Positions 23,101-35,100 of a stretch of 64,000 nt of DNA are shown piece by piece. Position 1 is the stretch's first letter; the number at the start of each line of letters is the position of its first letter. The notes beneath the pieces are model-generated. The model saw only the letters and a program-made list of their open reading frames with translations. It did no database searches and was not told the origin of the DNA. The stretch comes from Valencia hispanica. Its lineage: Eukaryota; Chordata; Actinopteri; Cyprinodontiformes; Valenciidae. The stretch lies in NCBI GenBank assembly GCA_963556495.2, contig OY747721.1, positions 33,760,349-33,824,348 of the forward strand. Reading direction: 5' to 3'. A program made the translations under genes and the position numbers.

Positions 23101-26100
23101 TTTTGTTCATGTTGTCTTTGTAAAAAACAAGATCATTAGTATCATAAAGGTTAGGTGATTCTCCACTTCAAGTATTAACTTCTCATTGTCCATGATAAAA
23201 ACCAAACAAATTAGACCTACAGACCGACTGACTTCAACCCTGGTGTCACAAGGCAAGGCAATTTTATTTGTATAGCACACTTTCAACAACAAGGCAATTC
23301 ACAGGACATGACGTTTGTTTTGGTTTTTCATAGCTAAGCAATCGAAACTCTGCACCTCTCTTTTACTTGTAATTTTTTTCTGTAAACACTTGAAAAATAG
23401 TCCAGCCACGTAAATTTAGGAGAGGGCCACGACACAACGCTTCTGGGACGCGTCCGATTCGCGCCCGGTGGCAAACAAACCCATTGACTATAACGTCAAC
23501 TTATCAGCTGTTTATCACGCTTACTCGCCGCTTACGCGCACAGTGGAGAGCGGGCTTTACACCTCGTTTTCCAATAAATACATCTCTTGAGTGTGAAAAC
23601 TGGACATACAGCAGTCAGGAATTTTGCGGCTGATATAGCATAATATGATTTCCACAAAAGCAGCGCAATGTGTAAATTTGCCGCTGCTGATTGACAATAA
23701 GGTCCAGTCAAAAGTAAAACTGGTCACCAATTCTTGGTGCATCTCTAGTAAAAAAAAATTCTTTTTATGACAGACTTTGGCACAGGGATACATAGTCACC
23801 TGTCGGCGGAGCGTGCGGCTGAGTGCATGTGTGCGTCTTGCAAGGAGCTGTTGTGGAATACTCTCAGAGTCTGAGTGGCTGTGGGGACTGATGGGTCTGA
23901 AGAAGTCTGTGGGGACTGTCAGCTGCTGGGAGCAATCCTCTGGCTGTGAACGCACTGAGCCTCTTGAGCCTGTACACACAGCACAGGCAGGTAAAGCAAC
24001 AACAACCAAGTAATTACTGCACTGCAGACATGTTTACCTAACAGGAAATGACCTGCTGCTCCAAAAGGGAACGTCAGGTAGCATTAGGTTTAATGAAGGG
24101 AAGACATTTCCCAGTGAGAAGGGTAACATCCTCAGATCAGATCATTACCTGAATGGGCCCTGTGAGTGGCCGCTAGGTGCTGGGGCTCCTGTGACTGTGC
24201 TACAAGCTGTGCTGGAGATGGAGAGGAGGGGCCAAAGGGCTGCAGGGGGAAGAACATGTAGCTATCGTTGGGCAGGGAGTGAGTGCGTCCCACCGCAGGC
24301 TTTCTCACGCTCAGCAGGTTGTCCTTTGGCAGCTGCGGCTGTACACACAAAGCAGAGAGTAAGGGTCCTTTTAAGCCTGATTGGGGGCATTGTTGCTCTA
24401 TCACTCGGGCATTCTCACAGGTTCATAAGCACATTCACAGTTGTTATTTCTCTAAGACAAAACATGCACAAAGTGACAGTGATTATCAGCATACACAGAA
24501 AACAAAATATATTTAAACGCTGGAGTTCACTGGTGCAGAGCAGCCTCTATGTTTTTTTTTTTGTTTTTGTTTACAAAGATCCCTCTAATTCCACTGTATA
24601 GTGTCACGTTACAGAACCAGTTTGCACCCACAACAGATTTACCTGAGGCCTCCATCACACTTTATAGTAACAAACACATGAAAGCTCCAAGCGGAGGGAA
24701 AACTACTACGCCAGCGGACAGAAAACGGCACGATCACAGACGCGCAGGAGAGGACTTGAAGAAAAGACGTGAACTCACATCTAAAGCACAGAGTAGAAAG
24801 AAAGCGGACAGAGGGACAGAAGGACAGAGATGGCAAGAGAAGGAGCAGAGGGAGAACGGAGACTGTAAACTGGCGAGTGAGGTGGTGTACTACTCTACTG
24901 GACTGGACTGAAAAAAAAATGAACGCCAGGTTGGAAATGTGGAATGACAAAGAGGAATTTGGGCACATGGTATGTTTCACCAGGGACTTTCAAGGCTACT
25001 TGGACTCTGCTACACCACTCTGTCACTCCTCTCTGACATTTTAGTACGTCCCTCAATGCTGCCAATGAGCCTTGTGATAGGTTTTAGGCTTGGGTGTTGG
25101 GTGATTCTTGTTGTTTATCACTGCTCTGTGCTTCAGTAATTAAACCGATTTCCATTTTGTGTATTCTGAAAAGCCTTGCTAGAGGTATGCTAGAGTTAAG
25201 AAGAAAACATCTGTTTCCACCATAAACGGATTTCTCCTAGTTTGGTGATATTGCAATTGCAACGTAAAAAAGTCAGGGTACTTCATAGAAAGTCCCCAGA
25301 CATTGGTATTAGTTCTCCAGGTCACAGTATGGCTTGGACTCACTAAACATTAGAAGGGTTTTGACTATTCTTATGTGTCTTAACCCATGTGAAGCTTGTG
25401 AATGTACAAACCGTTTCCACAGTTTCTACTAATCACAGTCTTACAAACTTTAGCTACTCGAAATGCAAGAAACAGTTTGAGGACAACCTAAAAAAAATTA
25501 GGGAATTGTACGCACAGATACACACTGAAAAAGAAGTTGGTCAATGTTGGAGGTACAGTTTCGAGGAGTGTGTCTGGTTTTGGAACCTCAAGATCCCATC
25601 TTTGCTGGACTTGAGCAATTTACACAGCTAAGTGTGAAGTGGCTGGGTTGAGAGTCTTCTCTAAGTCGGAGGCCATAGTTCTTGAGTTTTGGGGGCAGTC
25701 TCTGACTGAAGCGGAGGAGTTTAGGTGTCTTGTTCACGAGTGATGGTAAAATGGAATGAGACCTGGACAGATCAGAGCTGCATCTGCAGTAATGTAGGTG
25801 CTGCTCTGGTCTGTTGTGGTGATGAAATAGCAGAGCCAAAAGGTCCATCTATTTTCCAAACCTCACCTATAGTCATGAGGTATGGATTATGATGGAAAGA
25901 ATGAGATGCTGGATAGAAGCAGATGAAACATAGTCCCTCTGGAGGGTTGGCTATACTCAGCCTTAGAGATAGGGTGGCGAGCTAAGTTATCCAGAGGGAG
26001 GTCAAAGTAGAGATTATCCACATCGAAAAGGAGTCAGTTGATTGCAAAAAAAAGTATGTGTTTTTTGTATCAATCAAATGCTAAAGTAGAGGATGTTAAC

Positions 26101-29100
26101 TTGAACGTAGGACATCAAGTGGATAAAATGTATGTATTGGATAAAAGGGAACAAAATCAGACAATTTTGGAACAAAATATGACGACTAGATGTTTTTGAT
26201 ATGAACCTTCATATGTTTAGAATATTCCTTCATGAGCATTAGTGGGGTACATTTCCACCTTGGAATCAGCCTGAGGCAAATTCTCAAATGTAGTCTTAAG
26301 GGGACTGGTAAAAACAAACATGGTTTTAGTCTTTACCTTATGCCTCTCCAGCTGTGTAAAGAAGGCCCGTATTTACCACTTCTCCTCCCCTATCTGTTAC
26401 TGCACACTGCCAGTCAGCTAGCTGAAAGACGACTGCTGCATCTTTACAAACAAGACACACTGGGTTGGAAATAGTTCCAGTTGTGGTAAACACAGGCAGT
26501 CATGGTGTGGGAATACACCTATTAAAGTAGTAGAGAGTCATGTCTGTCTATATACAGGGAGAGATGGCGCCTGGGACAACACGCCGCTCTGTGCGCTCCC
26601 GAACAGGGCCAGAGATCTTTCGAACAAATGATGGTAAAGTGATCATTGAAGATGAACTTCTTTATTTTATCGTCATCAAGATGAGAACAATGAGTCACGA
26701 TGAAATTGTCTTGCTTGTTACAAACAATTTCAGTTCTGAGCGCATTGAGTCCTCAAAGAAGGCCTTGTTCGAGGTCTGTACAAACACATCACAACGCTGT
26801 GTCCTCCATAAGGGTGCACAGAAGCACATTAACAATGTGAAAATGTGTTTGAGAGTCCTAAATGAATGTGGAGAGGATATAACTTGTTTTGTCTCACATT
26901 ACTTGGATGATCTACCCTCCGTGACTTTTAACCACATTGATGTCTCTGAGCTACTAAGTACAATGGAACAATTAAATAATGACATCCACGGTCTAAAAAA
27001 AGACTCTTGACATTCAGTCAAATGTATGTGAGCGTTTACGTGAAGTGAGTGCTACCCTGGATACTTGGGTGTCTGTCATTGAGACACAGCACACACCTAC
27101 TGCCCCCCCTTCATTGTTGACTAAAGGAAAGCCATCTAGCGCTGAGGTGGCCTTGGATGACGTCTCAGGACCAACGGTGCTGTCCGACCCATGTGCAACT
27201 GGGTCAACGCAGAGATCTCCGGCGTGGAGTGCTGTGGTGCAGAAGGGACGCCCCAAGCTGCATAAGGCTGCACCGCTCAGGCTGAATCATCGCCTCGCAC
27301 AAGCCGCAAAACGGGAGCGAAAAACAGCTGGGGTAATAGGGACTGGCTCCGTTTCTAACATATTCGCTGTCAAGACTAAGGTAGTGAGTGTGTTTGCCAC
27401 AAAGTTGAGCCCAGCTTGGATGCTGAAACTCTTGGTGGATATCTGAAGAAGAAGCTGGGACGTGATGTGAAGTGCCGGAGAATAGAGACAACACACGGTA
27501 GATTCAGCTCATTTCACATAACTGCTCAATGTAATGAAGTGCAAGAGATGTATGACCCCAAGCTCTGGCCAGAAGGCTCTTTTGTCCGCCGATATTATGA
27601 ACCCCGCCGACTAAGATCTGTGACAACAGGTGTGCTGCCTGCTCCCAGCTCACTGATAGTGTCTGAGCCTCCGACTGGTGCCTCTGGGTGCAACAGCCAC
27701 TGAAATACATCTCTAAATAAATGCGTGTTGTATCATACAATTCGTGTGGCCTACGTGTAGGTCACAGTGTTGCGGACAAATCAAGCCATCATGTGGTGGA
27801 CACTCTCCTGGAAGAATGTGACATACTATGCCTGCAGGAGACGTGGTTATCCAAAGATCTGGATAAGCTGAATGGACTACACAGGAACTTTCATGGCGCT
27901 GGTGAGTCTACTACAGATTTAAAATCCAGAATAATTCGCGGCAGGATACCCGGAGGTGTGGGTGTACTGTGGAACATTAAATATGACTCTACAGTGAAAG
28001 TGTTGAGACTGAATGTTGATTGGGCCATTGGGCTAGAGATAAATATACATGAGAGGAGGTTCACTATCCTGAACATCTATACACCCTTTGAATCTTATCA
28101 GTCTGAAGATGAGTTTTTAAATAGATTGGCTTTTATAAGTTCTTTTATGGAGGAAAACAGATCATCTTGTGTATATGTTGTGGGGGACTTTAACGCTGAT
28201 GTGTCTGATTCCTGTTCAATTTTTGCCAAACATCTAATGCAATTTTGTGGTGAAAATAACCTTACTCTCTCCAGTAAGGCCTTCTTACCTGATATGAGTT
28301 TTACATATATTAGTGAGGCATGGCATACAACCTCCTGGCTGGATCATTGCATCTGCACAGCAGATGCTCATGCCTCTTTAAATGATATAGAAATATGTTA
28401 CAGATTAGCTACTTCGGATCATATTCGGATTGCAATTTCTGTAAATGTTGATAATATTCCCTCTATCACTGCTGATGATATTTTACCTACTATAGGCAAG
28501 CTGGACTAGTCCAAACTATCCTCTGAGGAATTAGATAAATATTATTGTGTTAGTGATTCCTTCTTAAGAGAGATTAACCTCCTAATGAACTCTTTAATGT
28601 GTAAAGATATAAATTGTAAGAATTCTGGGCATTGCACAGAGATGTGTGACTTATATGAGAGCATTGTAAAGGCCCTGAAGAAATCTAGCATTTCGCTCCA
28701 GAAACAGAGATACAGAGAACATAATACTACACCTGGGTGGAAAGAATTTGTGGCTGAACAACACGCTGAAGCCAGACAGGCTTTCTTAAACTGGGTAGCA
28801 GCTGTAAAACCTAGACAGGGCAAAGTGTTTGAAAAAAAAAAAAGCTTGCCAATGCTAGGTTTAAATACGCTTTACGTTATGTTAGGCATAATGAAAACAC
28901 AATGCTGGCTGACTCTTTGGCTAAGAAGATGCAAAGCTGCAATAATAATGAATTTTGGAGAGAGATTAAAACCATGAACAACTTCTAATTTCCTCTATAG
29001 AAAGCGTTTGATAGAATTAATCACAAAAAATTATTTATGAAATTGCTCCGTAGAGGTGTCCCTAAATACATTATCCTAATATTAATTTACTGGTATGCGA

Positions 29101-32100
29101 ATCAAACAATGCAAGTGAAATGGGGCAATGTTTTATCAACCCCTTTTAATGTCCAAAATGGCGTGCGACAGGGTGGAATTCTGTCTCCTTACCTTTTTAA
29201 TGTCTATTTGGATGATTTGTCCAAATTGCTGAAGGTTTGTAAGACGGGCTGTCTTGTGGGAAACTCTGTCGTCAACCACCTAATGTATGCCGATGACCTG
29301 GTAGTGCTAAGCCCGTACAGTGCTGGGTTGCAGCAATTATTAAAGGTGTGTTCACAGTATGGTAATGCTTTTGACATCAGATACAATTCCAGCAAGAGTA
29401 ATATCATGATTGTCAGAACCAAGGAGGACAGGAGACTAATTTTTCCTGATTTCTACTTGATTGATCAGCTTCTGAAGATGTATAAATAAATTAAATATCT
29501 GGGCCATATCTTAACTGATGACATGAGTGACGACAGAGATCTGTACAGACAGTGCTGCAAATTATATGCCCAAGCCAACATGTTGCTGCAAAATTTAGCA
29601 TGTGCTCACCTAATGTTAAATGTTTTTTATTTAGATCCTTCTGTACTCCTATGTACACAGCACATTTGTGGTAGCGATATAAGAACAGTAGCCTGCGGAG
29701 ACTCTCTGTAGCCTACAATGATGCCATGAGGCTCCTCCTTCGTGTCCCAAGATGGAAAAGTGCTAGTCAGCTTTTTGTGAACTCTGGTGTTCCCACCTGT
29801 GGAGCCTTATTAAGTCAATTAATGTTTAAATTCGTGTGTCGTTTGGACAAATCTGAAAATGGAATCATACTGGCACTAACCAGTCCTAAGAAAAGCTGCT
29901 ACAGATATATGTCTGGTCTTTAGAAACACTGGCATTTTAGTCTTTCATGAATTTTATTGTAAGCTATCTCATTTATTGTATTGTACTTCTTCCATACTTT
30001 TATTTTTTATCTATGGACCAATTGTGTGTCTGAAATAAAGTTGTATATATACACACACATATACATATGAAATTGTATTGTAATTTTTTTTTGTACCATC
30101 AGAATCCTGCTTAGGTCAAGCACAAGTCAGCTTTGTATAATTTGTATTCTCAATTAACAGAAGTGTTTCAGAATTAGCTTTACATTATAATTATGCCACA
30201 AGTAAATCACTGTAAAAAAAGAAGAAAAGAAAAGAAATGTTTATTTGTGTTTAAGAACTGTTCTGACATTGGAGGAGAGTATATGTTTCACCTTTTTAAA
30301 CTGATGACTTTTAATTTGATGACTTTTAATTTTAATTTCTATTGCATTTTCAGTTTCCACCTCAATTCATACCAGTGGATGGCTATACGTTAGAAATCTA
30401 TCATGTTGAAAGTTTTATCAAATGAGAACAACATACCTCACTTGTCTTCAAACACAGAGGAACTCAAAAAAGTGCACTTGAGTGAGGATTTTCAGTTTTT
30501 AACCATGGCAGCCATGTTGGGAATATGGACAGACCTTTCATCGCTTTTGCCACTGGCAAATAAATAGGTAGGTAGGTAAGAAGCTCTTTGGTGTTTTCCA
30601 ATTTTCTTTCAAATTTTGGGCGGGTGTAGCAGGAGTACAAGTCGCTGTGGAAGTGCCCTGGGAAGGAGACAGTACAAGCTACTGCAGGACGGAGCACGGG
30701 GAAGAGCGATGAAGAAGTGGAAAGAGAAGAACTGTCAGTACATTGCATTCCAGAGTGGTTAGAAAGAGGGGGCTAAAATCATCAGGGGCCGAGTCGTCTG
30801 TCAGAGCTAGGGACCAGGATTTCTCTGAGGCCAGAGACAGAGCTTCCATCTCCGCTAGAGGGATCTAGGCAGGAAGAGACAACCGCTGGTGAGCAGAGAA
30901 AACAGCGCAAACTCCGAATGACACAGATATAAAACAGACACGGATAAAACCTGGAGCTGATAGAAAATGTACCCTTCAGAAAGCCTTTTTAAATGGGAGG
31001 GAGGTAGTGGAATGAAATAAGGAAAAAGATAAGTCTCCATTGTAATGAGCTCTGGAAGGGACCATGAAGGAAAATAACATTCACTTTTGCAATTTCTGGC
31101 AAACATTTGGTAACACAGAGTAATACAGAGGATTTCATAATGCCTCTCCTCTGGCAACACAGGACCTCAACCTTTAACTACTGGAAACAAATAAATTAAA
31201 CTAAGAGATCTTGGTTTACTTTGTGTGTGGTTTCTTGTTTGTTTCAGCGATTAATATCAGAGGGATATTCAACCTTCCTGTAGTTCTTATACAGTGGCTT
31301 GCAAAAGTATTCGGCCCCCTTGAACTTTTCCACATTTTGTCACATTACAGCCACAAACATGAATCAATTTTATTGGAATTCCACGTGAAAGACCAATACA
31401 AAGTGGTGTACACGTGAGAAGTGGAACGAAAATCATACATGATTCCGAACATTTTTTACAAATAAATAACTGAAAAGTGGGGTGTGCGTAATTATTCAGC
31501 CCCCTGAGTCAATACTTTGTAGAACCACATTTTGCTGGACTTACAGCTGCCAGTCTTTTAGGGTATGTCTCTACCAGCTTCGCACATCTAGAGACTGAAA
31601 TTCTGGCCCATTCTTCTTTGCAAAACAGCTCCAGCTCAGTCAGATTAGATGGACAGCGTTTGTGAACAGCAGCTTTCAGATCTTGCCACAGATTCTCGAT
31701 TGGATTTAGATCTGGACTTTGACTGGGCCATTCTAACACATGGATATGTTTTGTTTTAAACCATTCCATTGTTGCTCTGGCTTTATGTTTAGGGTCGTTG
31801 TCCTGCTGGAAGGTGAACCTCCGCCCCAGTCTCAAGTCTTTTGCAGACTCCAAGAGGTTTTCTTCCAAGATTGCCCTGTATTTGGCTCCATCCATCTTCC
31901 CATTAACTCTGACCAGCTTCCCTGTCCCTGCTGAAGAGAAGCACCCCCAGAGCATGATGCTGCCACCACCATATTTGACAGTGGGGATGGTGTGTTCAGA
32001 GTGATGTGCAGTGTTAGTTTTCCGCCACACATAGCGTTTTGCATTTTGGTCTCATCTGACCAGAGCACCTTCTTCCACATGTTTGCTGTGTCCCCCACAT

Positions 32101-35100
32101 GGCTTGTGGCAAACTGCAAACGGGACTTCTTATGGTTTTCCTTTAACAATGGCTTTCTTCTTGCCACTCTTCCATAAAGCCCAACTTTGTGCAGTGCACG
32201 ACTAATAGTTGTCCTATGGACAGATTCCCCCACCTGAGCTGTAGATCTCTGCAGCTCGTCCAGAGTCACCATGGGCCTCTTGGCTGCATTTCTGATCAGC
32301 GCTCTCCTTGTTCGGCCTGTGAGTTTAGGTGGACGGCCTTGTCTTGGTAGGTTTACAGTTGTGCCATACTCCTTCCATTTCTGAATGATCGCTTGAACAG
32401 CGCTCCGTGGGATGTTCAAGGCTTGGGAAATCTTTTTGTAGCCTAAGCCTGCTTTAAATTTCTCAATAACTTTATCCCTGACCGTCTGGTGTGTTCTTTG
32501 GACTTCATGGTGTTGTTGCTCCCAACATTCTCTTAGACAACCTCTGAGGCCCTCACAGGGCAGCTGTATTTGTACTGACATTAGATTACACACAGGTGCA
32601 CTCTATTTAGTCATTAGCACTCATCAGACAATGTCTATGGGCAACTGAGTGGACTCAGACCAAAGGGGGCTGAATAATTACGCACACCCCACTTTTCAGT
32701 TATTTATTTGTAAAAAATGTTTGGAATCATGTATGATTTTCGTTCCACTTCTCACGTGTACACCACTTTGTATTGGTCTTTCACGTGGAATTCCAATAAA
32801 ATTGATTAATGTTTGTGGCTGTAATGTGACAAAATGTGGAAATGTTCAAGGGGGCCGAATACTTTTGCAAGCCACTGTAAACAGAACACGCAAAAATATT
32901 TAAGTACAAAATAGCCTTGGCAATTATTTGTCATCTTACACATGACCAGTACTTACGGTAAAGCTAATTATTGTAAGTGTGGTCTTGAAGATCTAGAAGT
33001 AGGAAGGGAGGCAGATCTTTTTAGTTTTCAGCCTCCTCTTCTGTAGAACCAGCTCCCAGTTGTAGTTCATGAGGCACACACCCTGTTAACTTCTGAGATT
33101 CGGCTCTAAATCTTTCAAGGCCGAGGTTTTACTGCGACTAATTTGATGGGCTATCTTTGATTCGACAGACTTGAAAACTGGCTCAGCTGTGTTTATCTCC
33201 TAGATGAAGCCACTAAAGAAACTCCTACTGCCATTAACTTTTTTACTTTTCTTCAACATAGAAAGTACTCCTGGATCAGTGCGTCTCTGTTTTTGTGTAT
33301 CTTGTCCGTCTCCTCAAACAGTTGGTCGCGGCAGATGGCCATTCACACAGAGCCAGGTTCTGCTGGAGATTTCTAACTGTTATAAGGGAGTCTTTCTTTG
33401 CACTGTAGAAGTGATAACTTTCAAAATAAAAGTCTGACAAAAGGACATTTTGTTGGGTTATTTGTTTCTGGCAATAGAGACAGACATCACATGTTTCTGG
33501 TGGGAATATTATCGCAACAAATTCGTGGGATGTTGCGAAAGTATTCTCCAGATGTTGCAAAACTTGTAAGGAATCTCACAAGGGTTCTTGCAGAGGCAAT
33601 GGTGGATCTTGCAAAACATTGTGAGAACTCCGAAAAGTAACTCATGGTATTAGAAAAGTAACTTGGGATCTCATCAAAATTTCCCAGCTACAAAGCAAGT
33701 TCACTTGCAAGCACATAAGGAAATGTTTTTTTCTAGACTTAAAAAATTGGAATCATTGTTTGTTTGTATTCTGGAAATTGATGGGAAAAGACAGGACAAT
33801 TATTGTTCAGTAAATCTAAACAGGGGAGCAGTTGGTTCAAATAGATACAAAATAGACAAAGCCAGAAACAGTACAACAGCAAAATGATGTATTACGCAGG
33901 ACTGAAAGCACGTTTAAATGCATACATGGACAAGTAGAATGCAAAATGCATTTTGTTTTTACTCTGCAGAGGTTGGCTTAAGCCTGGAAGTGTCTAAATA
34001 CACTTCATGCTTCTGTTAAAAAAGCTTTTATAAGGTAAACCAATATAGGTAGACAGAGCCAGGGCCAGAAATTGATAGTAAATTATTCAGATTAGGAATT
34101 TAACAGAGAAGAATGGCCTCTGGCATCTTGATACTGTCATTAAAACCTATTCAAAGCTTTTAGAAGAAGGAACTTTACAGTGCTGATGTAACCGTCTAAC
34201 TTTTGTCCTCAAATCAAAGAAAACAGGCACACTGATGCATTATTCAGTTTCAAGCTGCTTATTGATAGAGCCATTTCTCTGCAGACTTGGAAGAGTTTGC
34301 TCTGTGCTGGCCCCAGGAGCGCCTTGGGTGGGTGTTATCACTTTGCTGTGACTGATACAAAAAGCAGGTCACCATCTATTTAAAAAAAACACACACACAC
34401 ACACACTCAACAGTATCACAGCTACAAACACATACAATTGCAGTGACGGTGAGCGGTGGAGACAGAGGAAGTTCTCAAACAGCGTTTCTTAGGCTGCCAA
34501 ATCTGACTACAAATAAAACCTGCGAAGCATGAATGAGTTTAACCAAATGAGGGAATGAGATCATAGCTGAGACGGGTGGTGGTGGGCAACATTGCTGGTA
34601 AGGAAGAGGAAAATATTAAATGTGGAGGAACAACAGAACAAAAATGGTAATGGCTGTAGGGCTGCAAGGTAAACATCACATTGGATGCTTTCGTTCATTG
34701 GAATATGAAACTGGCTTCTATAGAGAGGATCTACGTGAACAACTATAATCCTGTGAACTCTAAAAGATTACATATTTGAAAACAGCCATATTTTTTAGAA
34801 TTTTGGTCTGGAAGTTTACATAGCCTATATTGCATCAAGGACTGACTATTTTTTGGCTAACCATTGCGGTGGTGGATGGAAGAAGTTGAATGTACTAGAT
34901 TTATGGATCCTACTAGTTGAATAGTACCTATTGTATATTCAACTACAAGAATACATCTTTATTTTTACTTTATTTGAGAAACTGACACTACTCCATCATT
35001 CGCTTGTCAGTCAGGAATTATAATGAAATTTAAACGCTACCGTACTTTTCCTGTACAACAACATATTTTGTCTTAGATTTATATCAAGCTACCAACTCTG

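Larger units (their letters stand above)
26480..30057 (+). mobile_element. Non-LTR retrotransposon with two ORFs, internally deleted
   Basis: A LINE on the plus strand, antisense to cacna1g, inside the intron between the exons at 24149 and 30742. ORF1 runs from about 26540 to 27703 in broken frames. ORF2 starts at 27721 with an intact APE endonuclease. The RT is missing its N-terminal blocks and resumes at about 29001. The 3' end carries aataaagttgtatata and a short TA/CA microsatellite (30030-30060). The clade is unassigned: the endonuclease and YADD RT resemble fish and invertebrate jockey/CR1-like superfamily elements. Boundaries are approximate; no target-site duplication was found. Confidence 0.8.

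Noticed and set aside
24549..24980. Overlapping charged open frames on both strands
   Set aside because: A/G-rich composition gives open frames in both directions; no splice-compatible phase with cacna1g and no resemblance to a family.
34380..34410. CA repeat considered as a regulatory element
   Set aside because: An ordinary short microsatellite; nothing links it to regulation.
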